Below are positions 1 through 8,956 of a DNA stretch of 64,000 nucleotides, one piece after another. Position numbers and translations under genes: made by a program. Where the stretch lies: positions 434,001 through 498,000 of the forward strand of contig NZ_JARVWP010000005.1 of assembly GCF_029846235.1 (NCBI RefSeq), in the 5' to 3' direction. The notes beneath the pieces are model-generated. The model worked only from the letters and a program-made list of their open reading frames with translations, searched no databases and was not told the origin of the DNA. This DNA comes from Bradyrhizobium sp. CER78 (lineage in GTDB: Bacteria; Pseudomonadota; Alphaproteobacteria; Rhizobiales; Xanthobacteraceae). Each line of letters starts with the position of its first letter. Position 1 is the stretch's first letter.

Positions 1-872
1 TGCAGCACGCAGCCGACCGCGAAGTTACGGTTGGAGAAGGCATAGAGGTCGACGATCGGCTCCTCCGCGGTCAGCACCCGCCAGAAGAAGGCGATCGCCG
101 AGACGAAGCAGATCGCGGCGCAGATCGCCACCGACGTGTCCTGCAGCCATTCATATTGCGGGCCTTCCTCGAGCACATATTCGAGCGAGCCGAGGAAGCC
201 GCCCATGAAGATCAGGCCCCACCAGTCGAACCGATCGAGCAGCGCGAAATTCGGCTGGTCGAAATCGATCAGCCACAGCACGCCGACGGTGATGATGATT
301 CCGGGCACGATGTTGATGAAGAACAGCCAGTGCCACGACATCAGATCGGTGATGTAGCCGCCGACGGTCGGGCCAACGGTCGGCGCTAGCGTAGCGACCA
401 GGCCGATGATCGGCGCCACGATGTAGAACTTGGAGCGCGGGAAGATGGTGTAGGCCGAGGCGAACACCGTCGGGATCATGCCGGCGCCGAGGAAGCCCTG
501 CAGCGCGCGCCACACGATCATCTGCTCGATCGAGGAGGCGAAGCCGCAGAGCAGGCTGGACGCCGTGAAGCCGAACGCCGAGATCGCAAACAGCAGCCTT
601 GTGCCGAGCGCGCGCGACAGGAAGCCGGACAGCGGGATCGCGATCACCTCGGCGATCAGATAGGCGGTCTGCACCCATGACACTTCGGTCGACGACGCCG
701 ACAGGCCGGCCTGGATCTCGGTGAGCGATGCCGAGACGATCTGGATGTCCAGGATCGACATGAACATGCCGAACACCATGATGATGAAGGCGACCACCCG
801 CTTGGGCTGGAGCCGCTCGGACTCCGAAGCGCCGGTCATCATCGAGGGCGAGGCAGTGGTCGCGTCGGCCAT
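1..872 (-). CDS. emrB: DHA2 family MFS drug exporter (EmrB/QacA type), partial
   Basis: The inner-membrane proton-driven exporter subunit of an EmrAB-type efflux pump. Translation from the ATG at 872 shows repeated hydrophobic helices. It carries the MFS segments ILDIQIVSASLTEIQ (helix 1) and SWVQTAYLIAEVIAIPLSGF (helix 2), with GFLGAGMIPTVFAS and APTVGPTVGGYITD further on, as in 14-helix DHA2 proteins. About 290 residues are visible and the C-terminal part lies beyond the left edge. It starts 48 bp downstream of the membrane fusion protein gene on the same strand, so the two are an operon. It is probably repressed by the divergent TetR regulator at 2426-3067. The family call is firm; the substrate is unknown. 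Confidence 0.93.
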   Translation of the reverse strand, partial: MADATTASPSMMTGASESERLQPKRVVAFIIMVFGMFMSILDIQIVSASLTEIQAGLSASSTEVSWVQTAYLIAEVIAIPLSGFLSRALGTRLLFAISAFGFTASSLLCGFASSIEQMIVWRALQGFLGAGMIPTVFASAYTIFPRSKFYIVAPIIGLVATLAPTVGPTVGGYITDLMSWHWLFFINIVPGIIITVGVLWLIDFDQPNFALLDRFDWWGLIFMGGFLGSLEYVLEEGPQYEWLQDTSVAICAAICFVSAIAFFWRVLTAEEPIVDLYAFSNRNFAVGCVL

Positions 873-920
873 GGGCTCATCAGGCTCCGAGCCTCGGACC
901 GCGTCCGAGGCTGCAAGACA

Positions 921-2234
921 TCACTGCGGATGAATCATCATCGGCGAGTCGAGGTCGGTATCGGCGTCGGCATCGGCCGCGCCTTCGCGGGTGTCGACCG
1001 TGGTGTAGACCGACATGCCGGCACGCAGCAGGCCCTGCTTGGCGACGCTGTTCGGCACCCGGATGCGGACCGGCAGGCGCTGCACGATCTTGGTGAAGTT
1101 GCCGGTGGCGTTGTCGGGCGGCAGCAGCGTGAACACCGAGCCCGCCGCCGGCGAAATGCTGTCGACGATGCCGGTGAACTTGCGGAAGCCGTAGGCATCG
1201 ACCTTGATCGTCACCCGCTGCCCGGTGCGGATGCGCTTGAGCTGGGTCTCTTTATAGTTGGCGTCGATGAAGACGCCGTCGAGCGGCACCACATTGCCGA
1301 GCCGCTGGCCGACATTGATGTAATCGCCGGTGTTGACCAGGCGGTTGGAGAAGGTGCCGTCGACCGGCGCGCGCACCTGGGTGAAATCGAGATCGCGCTC
1401 GGCCTTGGCGAGTTGGGTCTGCAATTCGGCGAGTTGGGCGCGGGCCTCGGCCTGCTGCGCCTTGGTCACCTCGACATTGTCCTTGGCAGCATCATAGGCC
1501 GCCTGCGCCGAGCGCACCGCCGCCGCACCCTGGTCGCGGCCGGCTTCGGACACCTCGAAGGTGGCACGCGAGGCAAAGCCCTTGGTGCTCAGCGCCTGCT
1601 GGCGATCGTAATCGAGATCGGCGCGCTTCAGGCCGGCCTGCGCGGACACCAGCTGCGCCTGCGCCTGCTCGACCGAGCTCACCGCGGCCGCAACCTGGCG
1701 GCCGATCCGCTCGATGGTCGCCTGCTGCGTCCCGATCCTGGTGCGGGCGGCGTCGACCGCGATGCGATAATCGCCGTCATCGATCCGGAAGATCACTTCG
1801 CCCGCGCGCACCAGCGCGTTGTCGCTGGGCAGGATCGCCGCGATATGGCCCGCGACGCGCGCGCCGAGCATGGTGTTGTTGGCGCGGACATAGGCGTCGT
1901 CGGTCGAGATGTAGAAGCGCCCGACCATCAGGTAATAGGCGGCGTAGCTCGCAGCCGCGATCGCGAGCAGGCCGACAATGCCCATCAACACGAATCTGCG
2001 CTTGCCGGATTTCGGCGCAGCGGCGGCGGGCGAAGCCGCCGGCTGCTCGGGCGCCGAAGCGGGCGGCGCTTCGGCGGGGCGCTTATCGGAGGGCGCCTTG
2101 GCTTCAAGCCCCTTGGCTTCGTCAGCCCGCGCCTGCTCGCCGGGATCGGCCGATGCGTCGCGCGCGATCGCGTCCCCGGCCATCTCAGGCCCGGAACGAA
2201 CAATGCGTGCAGCCTGATCCCGTGCTGCGGCCAT
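921..2234 (-). CDS. emrA: HlyD/EmrA family membrane fusion protein
   Basis: The periplasmic adaptor of an EmrAB-type pump, linking the inner-membrane exporter to an outer-membrane channel. From the ATG at 2234 it is 437 residues: an Ala/Pro-rich cytoplasmic tail, one membrane helix at about 81-102, the EmrA-type segment YISTDDAYV at 109-117, a long Ala/Gln-rich coiled-coil hairpin, then lipoyl and beta-barrel parts (RAPVDGTFSNRLVNTGDYI). A TTG 18 bp upstream is also in frame, but the ATG has a GGGGAG sequence at good distance. It is first in the operon, with emrB 48 bp downstream. No outer-membrane channel gene is in view. A 23-bp palindrome lies upstream at 2318-2340. Confidence 0.92.
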   Translation of the reverse strand: MAAARDQAARIVRSGPEMAGDAIARDASADPGEQARADEAKGLEAKAPSDKRPAEAPPASAPEQPAASPAAAAPKSGKRRFVLMGIVGLLAIAAASYAAYYLMVGRFYISTDDAYVRANNTMLGARVAGHIAAILPSDNALVRAGEVIFRIDDGDYRIAVDAARTRIGTQQATIERIGRQVAAAVSSVEQAQAQLVSAQAGLKRADLDYDRQQALSTKGFASRATFEVSEAGRDQGAAAVRSAQAAYDAAKDNVEVTKAQQAEARAQLAELQTQLAKAERDLDFTQVRAPVDGTFSNRLVNTGDYINVGQRLGNVVPLDGVFIDANYKETQLKRIRTGQRVTIKVDAYGFRKFTGIVDSISPAAGSVFTLLPPDNATGNFTKIVQRLPVRIRVPNSVAKQGLLRAGMSVYTTVDTREGAADADADTDLDSPMMIHPQ

Positions 2235-2317
2235 AGCCGAGGCTCCCCACAATTAATGTTGATGTCCGCCATGGCTGAAAAAGGGCCACGCGGCGCATCG
2301 TCACTCCCTCTAATACC

Positions 2318-2340
2318 ATTGACCGAACGGTTCGGTCAAT
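2318..2340. promoter_or_regulatory. Palindromic operator for the divergent TetR regulator
   Basis: A perfect inverted repeat with 11-bp arms (half-site ATTGACCGAAC) around one central base. It sits in the 191-bp space between the divergent emrA and TetR genes. The TTGACCGAACGG part resembles TetR-family operators and may also overlap a -35 element. Binding by the adjacent regulator is inferred. Confidence 0.75.
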
Positions 2341-2425
2341 CTATATTCCCGCCACATGAATTATAATGGTTCGATTCTCCCATTGGCTCATTCTGGGTTG
2401 AGTTCTTTCGCGAGAAGCTAAATCA

Positions 2426-3067
2426 ATGGTTGCAGCCCCCCGAACCTCCCTCCAGGCCGTCGGCGAGGAGGAATCCTCGAAACGCCGCCAGATCCTGGAC
2501 GGCGCCCGCAAGGTGTTCCTGGAACTCGGCTTCGACGGCGCCAGCATGGGCGAGATCGCCCGCGCCGCCGCCGTCTCCAAGGGCACGCTCTACGTGTATT
2601 TCCCCGACAAGGCCGGGCTGTTCGCGGCGATCGTCGAGGAGGAGAAGCTCGAACAGGGCAAGGTCGCCTTCAATTTCGATCCGGCGCGCGACGTCGACAC
2701 CACCCTCCCCGAATTCGGCCGCGCCTATGTCGCCTTGCTGTGCCGGCCCGGCGGCGGCTCGGCGATCCGCACCGTGATGGCGATCGCCGAGCGGATGCCC
2801 GAGCTCGGCAGCCGGTTCTATACTCACGTGATCGCCCACACCGTCGACCGCTTCGCCGCCTATCTGGAGGCGCGCGCCGCGCTCGGTGAACTCGTGATGG
2901 ACGACACCCAGCTCGCGGCCTGGCAGTTCATGCAGATGTGCCAGGCGACGCTGTTCCAGGCGTTCATCTTCCAGGCCAACCCGTCGCCCTCGCCGGAGCG
3001 GATCGCAACCGTCGTCGACAGCGCGACGCGGGTGTTCTTCGCGGCGTACCGGCCGAAGGTCGGGTGA
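2426..3067 (+). CDS. TetR/AcrR family transcriptional regulator
   Basis: A 213-residue DNA-binding repressor. The N-terminal helix-turn-helix is clear at about residues 20-65 (RRQILDGARKVFLELGF, then MGEIARAAAVSKGTLYVYF), followed by KAGLFAAIVEEE, the usual start of the ligand-binding domain. The C-terminal half is the variable helical effector domain. The gene is divergent from the emrAB pump, and a perfect 23-bp palindrome lies between them. The simplest reading is a local repressor released by a pump substrate. The ATG at 2426 has no strong ribosome binding site, only GCGAGAAGC upstream. The family is certain; its ligand is not. Confidence 0.93.
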   Translation: MVAAPRTSLQAVGEEESSKRRQILDGARKVFLELGFDGASMGEIARAAAVSKGTLYVYFPDKAGLFAAIVEEEKLEQGKVAFNFDPARDVDTTLPEFGRAYVALLCRPGGGSAIRTVMAIAERMPELGSRFYTHVIAHTVDRFAAYLEARAALGELVMDDTQLAAWQFMQMCQATLFQAFIFQANPSPSPERIATVVDSATRVFFAAYRPKVG

Positions 3068-3106
3068 GATCGGCGCTCTTTTCGCGGACCACCGCACTCT
3101 TGGTCC

Positions 3107-3209
3107 CGTCATGCTGAGGTGCTCGCGTAGCGAGCCTCGAAGCATGCGCGGCCCGGCTGGTGGCCGTCGTGCTTCGAGACGGCCGCTGCGCGGCCTCCTC
3201 AGCATGACG
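3107..3209. repeat. Intergenic palindromic repeat, family A
   Basis: A long imperfect inverted repeat. The outer arms CGTCATGCTGAGG (3107-3119) and CCTCAGCATGACG (3197-3209) are exact complements, and CTCGAAGCATG pairs imperfectly with the inner CGTGCTTCGAG. A related copy lies at 12471-12563. Such elements are dispersed in intergenic DNA of Bradyrhizobium-like genomes. Confidence 0.8.
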
Positions 3210-3300
3210 GATGCCGGATTCCTCAGTCTGCCACCAGGGTCTTGTTCTTGCTCCGTTGATATGCACGATCGATAACTCCGGCGCGACGAGACTATTGGCC

Positions 3301-4143
3301 ATGAGCGAGTTCATCATCCGCACGATGCGACCCGACGAGATCGTACTTGCGGTCGATTGGGCGGCGGCAGAGGGCTGGAATCCCGGCCTCGCTGACGCGC
3401 CGTGCTTTGCCGCCGAAGACCCGCAGGGCTTCTTCCTCGGCGAGCTGGAGGGCAAGCCCGCCGCGGTGATCTCCTGCGTCAACTACGGCACGCAATTTTC
3501 CTTCCTCGGCTTCTACATCGTGCGCCCGGATCTGCGCGGCCAAGGCTACGGCCTGAAGATATGGGACGCCGCAATCGCGCATGCTGACCGACGCGTGATC
3601 GGCCTCGATGGTGTGGTGGCGCAACAGGCGAACTACCAAAAGTCCGGCTTCGCGCTCGCTTACGCCAATGTGCGCTATGGCGGCACGGTCGCAGCCCCCC
3701 CGGCACCGAGCGGGCGTATCGTTGCGCTGACCGACGTGCCGATGGCGCTGGTCGAGGCCGATGACGCCACCGTGTTTCCGGCTCCCCGCCCGGCATTCCT
3801 GCGCGCCTGGATCGGCACACCAGGGCATATCGGGCGCGCGCTGCTGCGCGACGGCAGGCTGATCGGCTGGGGCGTGATCCGTCCGTGCCGCTCCGGCCGC
3901 AAGATCGGTCCGCTCGTTGCTGATGATCGCGCGAGCGCAGAGATCATCCTCTCGGCGCTGCTGGCGAGCGCAGGCGGCGGCGACATCTTCCTCGATGTCC
4001 CCGCGGTCAACCACGACGCCGTTGCGCTGGCGCAGGGCCTCGGGCTTTCACCGGTGTTCGAGACCGCGCGGATGTACACCGGCGCGATCCCGCCAATGCG
4101 GATCGATCGCGTGTTCGGCGTCACGACGTTCGAGCTCGGCTAG
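3301..4143 (+). CDS. GNAT family N-acetyltransferase with YitH/HolE-like C-terminal domain
   Basis: A cytoplasmic acyl-CoA-dependent acetyltransferase of 280 residues, with two GNAT-like halves. The N-terminal half begins MSEFIIRTMRPDEI and contains the acetyl-CoA loop IVRPDLRGQGYGLKIWDAA (R/Q-x-x-G-x-G/A type) near residues 73-90. The C-terminal half (RPCRSGRKIGPLVADDRASAE) matches the domain usually found in YitH-type acetyltransferases. I chose the ATG at 3301 because the conserved N-terminus starts there; an in-frame start at 3211 would add 30 unlike residues that run into the repeat. It stands alone between two repeat-bearing intergenic regions. The substrate is unknown. Confidence 0.88.
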   Translation: MSEFIIRTMRPDEIVLAVDWAAAEGWNPGLADAPCFAAEDPQGFFLGELEGKPAAVISCVNYGTQFSFLGFYIVRPDLRGQGYGLKIWDAAIAHADRRVIGLDGVVAQQANYQKSGFALAYANVRYGGTVAAPPAPSGRIVALTDVPMALVEADDATVFPAPRPAFLRAWIGTPGHIGRALLRDGRLIGWGVIRPCRSGRKIGPLVADDRASAEIILSALLASAGGGDIFLDVPAVNHDAVALAQGLGLSPVFETARMYTGAIPPMRIDRVFGVTTFELG

Positions 4144-4167
4144 CGCCCTGGCGTGCGCCTGCGTGAT

Positions 4168-4303
4168 TTCGGAATATTGGAAAATACCCCTGAGTTGCCC
4201 GACGTGTCAAGTAACCGGGTCGGACGCCGGCCGCCGGCTCCTTTGCATGGGGTTGTTTTCGATATTTTGGCAACGCGCCTCCCCCGCGAGCGGGAGAGGG
4301 AGC
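4168..4303. repeat. Intergenic repeat D (copy 1) joined to a family B half-site
   Basis: The stretch 4168-4276 closely matches 55078-55192. The shared blocks include TTGCCCGAC, TGTCAAGT, CGCCGGCT and TTTGCATGGGGTTGTTTTCG. It is followed at once by a family B half-site (CTCCCCCGCGAGCGGGAGAGG). It fills the space between the GNAT gene and the monooxygenase-esterase gene, and no reading frame is convincing in it. Confidence 0.75.
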
Positions 4304-4334
4304 GCACCGCATTTGCTGCTGCCGGACTCCGGAC

Positions 4335-7007
4335 CTAGTTCGCGGCCGCGTTGACCTTCGGCGCGGCGACGTTGTCCTGCTCCAGCTCCTCGGGCAGTCC
4401 CGCGAAGCGGCGCAGCGCCTTCGCCATCTTCACGCGGCCGGCGACGCCGGTGATGATGACATCGACCATCACGAACGACGAGTGGAAGTGGCCGTTGCCC
4501 TTGAGCTGCTCGACCTTGACGCCGGCCTTCGCGAGCGCGTCGCCATAGGCACTGCCCTCGTCGCGCAGCGGATCGAACTCCGCCGTCGCAATGAATGCCG
4601 GTGGCAGGCCTTCGAGCTTGCCGCGCAGCGGCGCAACCCGCGGATCGGTGCGGTCGGCCGGCGAGCAGTACAGGTCCCAGAACCAGAACATCAGGCCACG
4701 CGTCAGGAAATAGCCGGCCGCGTTGTCGACGTAGGATGGCCGGTCGAAGGTCGAGTCGGTGACCGGGCAGATCAGGAGCTGGCCTGCGATCTCGGGCCCG
4801 CCGCGGTCGCGCGCCAGCTGGCAGGTGACGGCCGCGATGTTGCCGCCGGCGCTCCAGCCCGCGACCAGCACCGGCCCTGCTTTGCCGCCGAGCTCGGCGG
4901 TGTGGGCGGCGATCCAGCGCGTTGCCGCATAGCCGTCCTCGGCCGCGGCCGGGAAGCGATGCTCGGGCGCGTGGCGGTAGCCGACGCTGACGATAATCAT
5001 GCCGGTGCGCCGGCACAGATCGCGGCAGAACGGATCGTCCGACAGCTCGTCGCCGAGCACCCAGCCGCCGCCGTGGAAATACACCACGACCGGATGCGGC
5101 CCCGGCGTCGCCGGCCGATAAAGCTTGTAAGGCAGCGGCCCGTCCGCGCCCTGCAACAGGCCGGTGCCGACCTCGCCGACCGGTCGTCCCGCAGGACGGC
5201 CCTTGTTGAACTCGGTGAGGAAGTCACGCGCGCCCTGCGCGCCCATCGTTTCGAGCGGCGGCAGGTTCATCTCCGCCAGCATGCCGAGCACCAGCCGCAC
5301 GTCCGGTTGCAGCCGCACCACCTCGCCGTCATTGCACTGCTCGGCAACGCCGGGACCCGAAAGCCTGAAGCCGAGCATGCCGCGGCCGACCACCTCGTTG
5401 CAGATGCTCCGATACGGACCGACGCCGCCCGTGTAAGGCATCACGCCCTGCGGCTTGCCGGGCACGTTGGCGCCCGTGTACCAGGTGTTGGCGAGCCGGT
5501 GCAGTGTCAGCATCGCGCAGTCGGCCATGTGGCGTTCCCAGCCGGCCTGCGCAGTGTCGGTTGCCTCCATCGTGGTGAAGCCGGCGTCGCGCAGCGCGGC
5601 GATGCGCTCGACCACCCAGTCGACATGCTGCTCGATCGAGACAGCCATGTTCGACAGCACCGACGGGCTGCCGGGTCCGGTGATCATGAACAGGTTGGGG
5701 AAGCCCGCGACAGTGACGCCGAGATAGGTCTGCGGTCCGTGCGCCCAGACATCCGACAGCGACTTGCCGCCGCGGCCGGAGATCGGATGCACCGCCATGA
5801 TTGCGCCGGTCATCGCGTCGAAGCCGGTGGCAAACACGATGACGTCGACATCGAAGCTGCGTCCGCTGGTCGAGATGCCGCTGGCCGTGATCGCCTTGAT
5901 CGGCTCCTGCCGCAGATTCACCAGCGTCACGTTCGGGCGGTTATAGGTCGCATAGTAATTGGTATCGAGGCAGGGCCGCTTGGCGCCGAACGGATGATCG
6001 TGCGGGGCCAGCGCGGCGGCGGTCTCCGGATCCTTGACCACGGCGCCGATCTTCTCGCGGATCAGGTCGGCGACGAGCTTGTTGCCGTCGACATCGACCG
6101 CCTGGTCGGCCCAGAGCTGGGTCAGGATGTGCACGAGGTCGCCGGCCGCCCACGCCTTCTCGAACCGCTCGCGACGCTCGGCATCGCTCAATTGCCAGCT
6201 CACCACGGTCTGCTGCGGATACGGCACGCCGGCCATCGACCAGCGCGCCTGCTCGCGATAGGCGGCGCGGTCGGTTTCGAAATAGGTCTTGCGATCCTCC
6301 GGCGCCGGACCGTTGCCGGCAGGCAATGCGAAGTTCGGCGTGCGCTGGAACACGGTGAGTTGCGCGGCCTGTTCGGCGATCAACGGGATCGACTGGATGC
6401 CCGACGATCCTGTGCCGATCACGGCGACGCGCTTGCCCTTGAGATCGACGCCCTGATGCGGCCAGCGGCCGGTGAAATAGATCTCGCCCTTGAAGTCCTT
6501 GACGCCGTCGATCTCCGGCGGCTTCGGCGATGACAGGCAGCCGGTCGCCATGATGTAGTAGCGGCCGGAGACGCTGGCGCCGTTGTTGGTCGAGATCTGC
6601 CAGCGCGCGGTCGCGTCGTCCCAGGTCGCCTGCGTGACCTTGGTGCCGAACCTGATATCGCGGCGCAGATCGTAGCGGTCGGCGACGAAGCCGAGATAGC
6701 GCAGGATCTCCGGCTGGGTCGCGTATTTCTCCGACCAGGTCCACGCCTGATCGAGCTCCGGATCGAACGTGTAGCTGTAATCGATGGTCTGGATGTCGCA
6801 ACGCGCGCCGGGATATCTATTCCAGTACCAGGTGCCGCCGACATCCGCGCCCTCTTCGAGCGCGACTGCCGAGAAGCCCGCCTTGCGCAGCCGATGCAGC
6901 AGATAGAGACCGGCGAAACCGGCGCCGACGACCGCGACGTCGACTTGCTGCGTGGTTCCGCCGTGCGTGGAGTCCGAAGCGCGTGCTGCAACTGCTGCGT
7001 CTGGCAT
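4335..7007 (-). CDS. Baeyer-Villiger flavin monooxygenase fused to an alpha/beta-hydrolase (HSL-type esterase)
   Basis: One uninterrupted 890-residue protein with two enzymes. Residues 22-545 are a flavoprotein monooxygenase: FAD-binding GAGFAG at 28-33, [14 protein letters not shown] at 58-71, the Baeyer-Villiger fingerprint [11 protein letters not shown] at 178-188, NADPH-binding GTGSSG at 198-203, and VFATGFD at 391-397. Residues 625-870 are a hormone-sensitive-lipase type hydrolase: oxyanion HGGG at 645-648, nucleophile S719 in GWSAG, acid D812 in EFDPLRDEG, and a catalytic His at 840 or 842. About 80 mostly helical residues join them. By family knowledge, the first domain would turn a ketone into an ester and the second would hydrolyse it. 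An SDR gene lies upstream on the same strand across a repeat-filled gap. The substrate is unknown. Confidence 0.93.
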   Translation of the reverse strand: MPDAAVAARASDSTHGGTTQQVDVAVVGAGFAGLYLLHRLRKAGFSAVALEEGADVGGTWYWNRYPGARCDIQTIDYSYTFDPELDQAWTWSEKYATQPEILRYLGFVADRYDLRRDIRFGTKVTQATWDDATARWQISTNNGASVSGRYYIMATGCLSSPKPPEIDGVKDFKGEIYFTGRWPHQGVDLKGKRVAVIGTGSSGIQSIPLIAEQAAQLTVFQRTPNFALPAGNGPAPEDRKTYFETDRAAYREQARWSMAGVPYPQQTVVSWQLSDAERRERFEKAWAAGDLVHILTQLWADQAVDVDGNKLVADLIREKIGAVVKDPETAAALAPHDHPFGAKRPCLDTNYYATYNRPNVTLVNLRQEPIKAITASGISTSGRSFDVDVIVFATGFDAMTGAIMAVHPISGRGGKSLSDVWAHGPQTYLGVTVAGFPNLFMITGPGSPSVLSNMAVSIEQHVDWVVERIAALRDAGFTTMEATDTAQAGWERHMADCAMLTLHRLANTWYTGANVPGKPQGVMPYTGGVGPYRSICNEVVGRGMLGFRLSGPGVAEQCNDGEVVRLQPDVRLVLGMLAEMNLPPLETMGAQGARDFLTEFNKGRPAGRPVGEVGTGLLQGADGPLPYKLYRPATPGPHPVVVYFHGGGWVLGDELSDDPFCRDLCRRTGMIIVSVGYRHAPEHRFPAAAEDGYAATRWIAAHTAELGGKAGPVLVAGWSAGGNIAAVTCQLARDRGGPEIAGQLLICPVTDSTFDRPSYVDNAAGYFLTRGLMFWFWDLYCSPADRTDPRVAPLRGKLEGLPPAFIATAEFDPLRDEGSAYGDALAKAGVKVEQLKGNGHFHSSFVMVDVIITGVAGRVKMAKALRRFAGLPEELEQDNVAAPKVNAAAN

Positions 7008-7386
7008 GCCATTCCTCCCGTATGTTTTGATTTTGCGGAAGGCTAGCCCTGTGCTTTCAGTTTGTCATCACGACAAACGCAATCTGAGGTCGCCGCAATT
7101 GTGACGTGCGCGGCCTGGAACGCGAAACGCAGCGCGTAGACGCAAGTGAGGGCGAGGGTCGTGGGGACGCAACGAACGGTGCCACGCACTTCAACGTGGT
7201 CCCGGCGAAAGCCGGGACCCATACTCCGCGGCGGATATTGTGGCGGGCCTCGTCATTCCACCGACGCGCAACAATGACCATCGGTGGTTATGGGTCCCGG
7301 CTTTCGCCGGGACGACATCGAACATTTGGTGCCGCTCGTGAACCACAGACTCACTCGCTCCGAGGATGGCGGTTCTACAAGTTCGA
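7008..7386. other. Gene-free region with a hairpin-armed repeat
   Basis: 379 bp between two same-strand genes. The only clear structure is the family C repeat at 7199-7313. The first 90 bases next to the monooxygenase start are relatively AT-rich and could hold its promoter. I see no convincing small gene. Confidence 0.6.
7199..7313. repeat. Intergenic palindromic repeat, family C
   Basis: Two exactly complementary 25-bp arms at 7199-7223 and 7289-7313, separated by 65 bp. Each arm is itself a hairpin (GTCCCGGC-gaaa-GCCGGGAC followed by CCATA). A related but more diverged element lies at 44988-45104. Confidence 0.85.
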
Positions 7387-8106
7387 TCAAATCGACCGCA
7401 TCAGGCCGCCATCGACGCGGATGTTCTGGCCGGTGATGTAACCCGCGCCGTCGGAGACCAGGAAGGCGATGGTTGCGGCGATCTCCTCCGCCTTGCCGTA
7501 ACGCTTCATCGGCACGCTGTCGCGGCGCTCGTCGGTTGCCGGCAGGCTGTCGATCCAGCCCGGCAGCACATTGTTCATGCGGACGTTGCTGGCAGCGTAG
7601 CTGTCAGTGAAGAGCTTGGTGAACGCGGCGAGCCCGGCGCGGAACACCGCTGAGGTCGGAAACATCGCGCTCGGCTCGAACGCCCAGGCGGTGGAGATGT
7701 TGACGATCGCGCCGGACTTCTGCGCTTGCATGTGAGGTGCGACCAGACGCGTCGGGCGGATCACGTTCATCAGATAGACGTCGAGACCGGTATGCCATTG
7801 CTCATCAGTCAATTCGAGCACGCCCGCACGCGGGCCGTGGCCGGCGCTGTTGACCAGCGCGTCGATGCGGCCCCAGCGCGCCATCACGCCGTCGACGGCG
7901 CGCTTCAAATCGTCGTTCGAACGGTTCGAGCCGGTGAAGCCGAGGCCGCCGAGCTCGCCGGCCAGCGCTTCGCCCTTGCCCGACGACGACAGGATCGCGA
8001 CACGAAATCCATCTGCGGCCAACCGCCGCGCCGCTGCCGCGCCCATGCCGCTGCCGCCCGCGGTGACGAGTGCGACCTTCTCCAAAGCCATGACCGTTGA
8101 TCCCAT
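7387..8106 (-). CDS. SDR-family protein with atypical active site
   Basis: A Rossmann-fold protein of 239 residues, classical short-chain dehydrogenase in layout: cofactor loop TAGGSGMG at about 15-22, NSAG at 86-89, N114, and S138 in the IVNIST strand. The C-terminal RYGKAEEIAATIAFLVSDGAGYITGQNIRVDGG is typical of FabG-like enzymes. The usual YxxxK reads SAVFR here, with S152 and R156 where Tyr and Lys are expected, so a normal proton relay is missing. An ATG at 8091 (MALEKVALV) is an equally good start; neither has a strong ribosome binding site. It lies upstream of the monooxygenase-esterase gene on the same strand and might supply it with a ketone, but the altered active site makes that uncertain. 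Confidence 0.85.
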   Translation of the reverse strand: MGSTVMALEKVALVTAGGSGMGAAAARRLAADGFRVAILSSSGKGEALAGELGGLGFTGSNRSNDDLKRAVDGVMARWGRIDALVNSAGHGPRAGVLELTDEQWHTGLDVYLMNVIRPTRLVAPHMQAQKSGAIVNISTAWAFEPSAMFPTSAVFRAGLAAFTKLFTDSYAASNVRMNNVLPGWIDSLPATDERRDSVPMKRYGKAEEIAATIAFLVSDGAGYITGQNIRVDGGLMRSI

Positions 8107-8222
8107 CTAAATGACGAAGCTGGCGCTAGGTCTACCATCAGGGAACGCGCGGCGCGACACCTTGGGTGTGGGCTCGCAACCGGTCATGACGAGGTTGATG
8201 AACCTGTTGGCAAGGTCGGTGC

Positions 8223-8543
8223 TCACGGCGAGGTCGCGGCAAGCGCGATCAAGACGGCAAAGACGCCAAGCGGTACGAGGTGCGAGAAGTCGCGGTGGCG
8301 TAGAACAGTGAAAATCGCAGCCACAATGATGGCCGCCCCGAGCGCCATGCCGACAATGCGGCTGACGGGAAGCGCAATCAGAATGGCGCAGATGATCTCC
8401 AGTCCACCGGTCATGATTCCCCACCAGCGCGGGTAACCCCACCGGGCGAAATCGCTTTGCGTCGCGGACGTGCTGATCGCGTTGAGGACGCCGGCGCCAA
8501 AGAAGCCGGCAACGAGCAGCCAGACTGAAATAGCATGCATCAT
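8223..8543 (-). CDS. DoxX-like small membrane protein
   Basis: A 106-residue protein with four predicted membrane helices (around residues 5-22, 42-60, 64-80 and 88-104) and the segment ARWGYPRWWGIMTGGLEI, typical of DoxX-like proteins. Their biochemical role is poorly defined. It starts 1 nt after the stop of the upstream membrane-protein gene (TGAGATGATG junction), so the two are almost certainly translated together. Expression is likely controlled by the divergent TetR gene at 9047-9637. Confidence 0.85.
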   Translation of the reverse strand: MMHAISVWLLVAGFFGAGVLNAISTSATQSDFARWGYPRWWGIMTGGLEIICAILIALPVSRIVGMALGAAIIVAAIFTVLRHRDFSHLVPLGVFAVLIALAATSP

Positions 8544-8544
8544 C

Positions 8545-8925
8545 TCAGGCCACTCCCAAGATCAATGGGATGGCGGCAAGGATCATGACCACCGCCGTGA
8601 GACCGTGCATCCCGAAGGCGCTCTTGGCGGAGCCTTTCGCGGCGAGAATGAGCAGCATGTCGCCGACCGGGATGATGGCTTCAACAAGCAGGATGAGGCC
8701 GACATCTCTCGGCGTGCCGAATGCCATGAACGCCAGCACGACCAATCCCGCGACGATGTCGCGCACCCCTTTGAGGCGAAGCCACCAGGCGATGTTGCTG
8801 CCGCTTTCGGGAAGCGGAAGGCCGAAACTGCGTGTCATGGTCCTCGGGCTCGCGGCGTAGCCGATGCCGATCGCGATAATTCCCACGGCGACGAACAGTC
8901 CCGTCCCGGGCGAAAGCCAATGCAT
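8545..8925 (-). CDS. DUF4267-type small membrane protein
   Basis: A 126-residue protein with four predicted membrane helices and a central WWLRLKGVRDIVAGLVVLAF segment like that of DUF4267 proteins. The function of that family is unknown. I start it at the ATG at 8925, preceded by AAGGAG; a GTG lies one codon upstream. It is first in a two-gene unit with the DoxX-like gene. Its upstream region holds the duplicated TAGCATTGCTA boxes facing a TetR regulator, so induction by a small molecule is likely. Confidence 0.8.
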   Translation of the reverse strand: MHWLSPGTGLFVAVGIIAIGIGYAASPRTMTRSFGLPLPESGSNIAWWLRLKGVRDIVAGLVVLAFMAFGTPRDVGLILLVEAIIPVGDMLLILAAKGSAKSAFGMHGLTAVVMILAAIPLILGVA

Positions 8926-8956
8926 CACTCCGTACTCCTTCTAGCTGAAGAATATC

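Noticed and set aside
930..2366. A 478-residue + strand reading frame over emrA
   Set aside because: It is rich in Arg, Asp, Gly and His with no family pattern and lies antisense to a clear HlyD gene; a frequent artefact in GC-rich DNA.
3211..3300. Longer N-terminus of the GNAT gene from 3211
   Set aside because: The extra residues read the end of a dispersed repeat; the conserved protein starts at 3301.
4482..6533. A 683-residue + strand frame antisense to the BVMO-esterase gene
   Set aside because: Low-complexity Arg/Ala/Asp-rich translation without domains; the opposite strand carries two intact catalytic domains.
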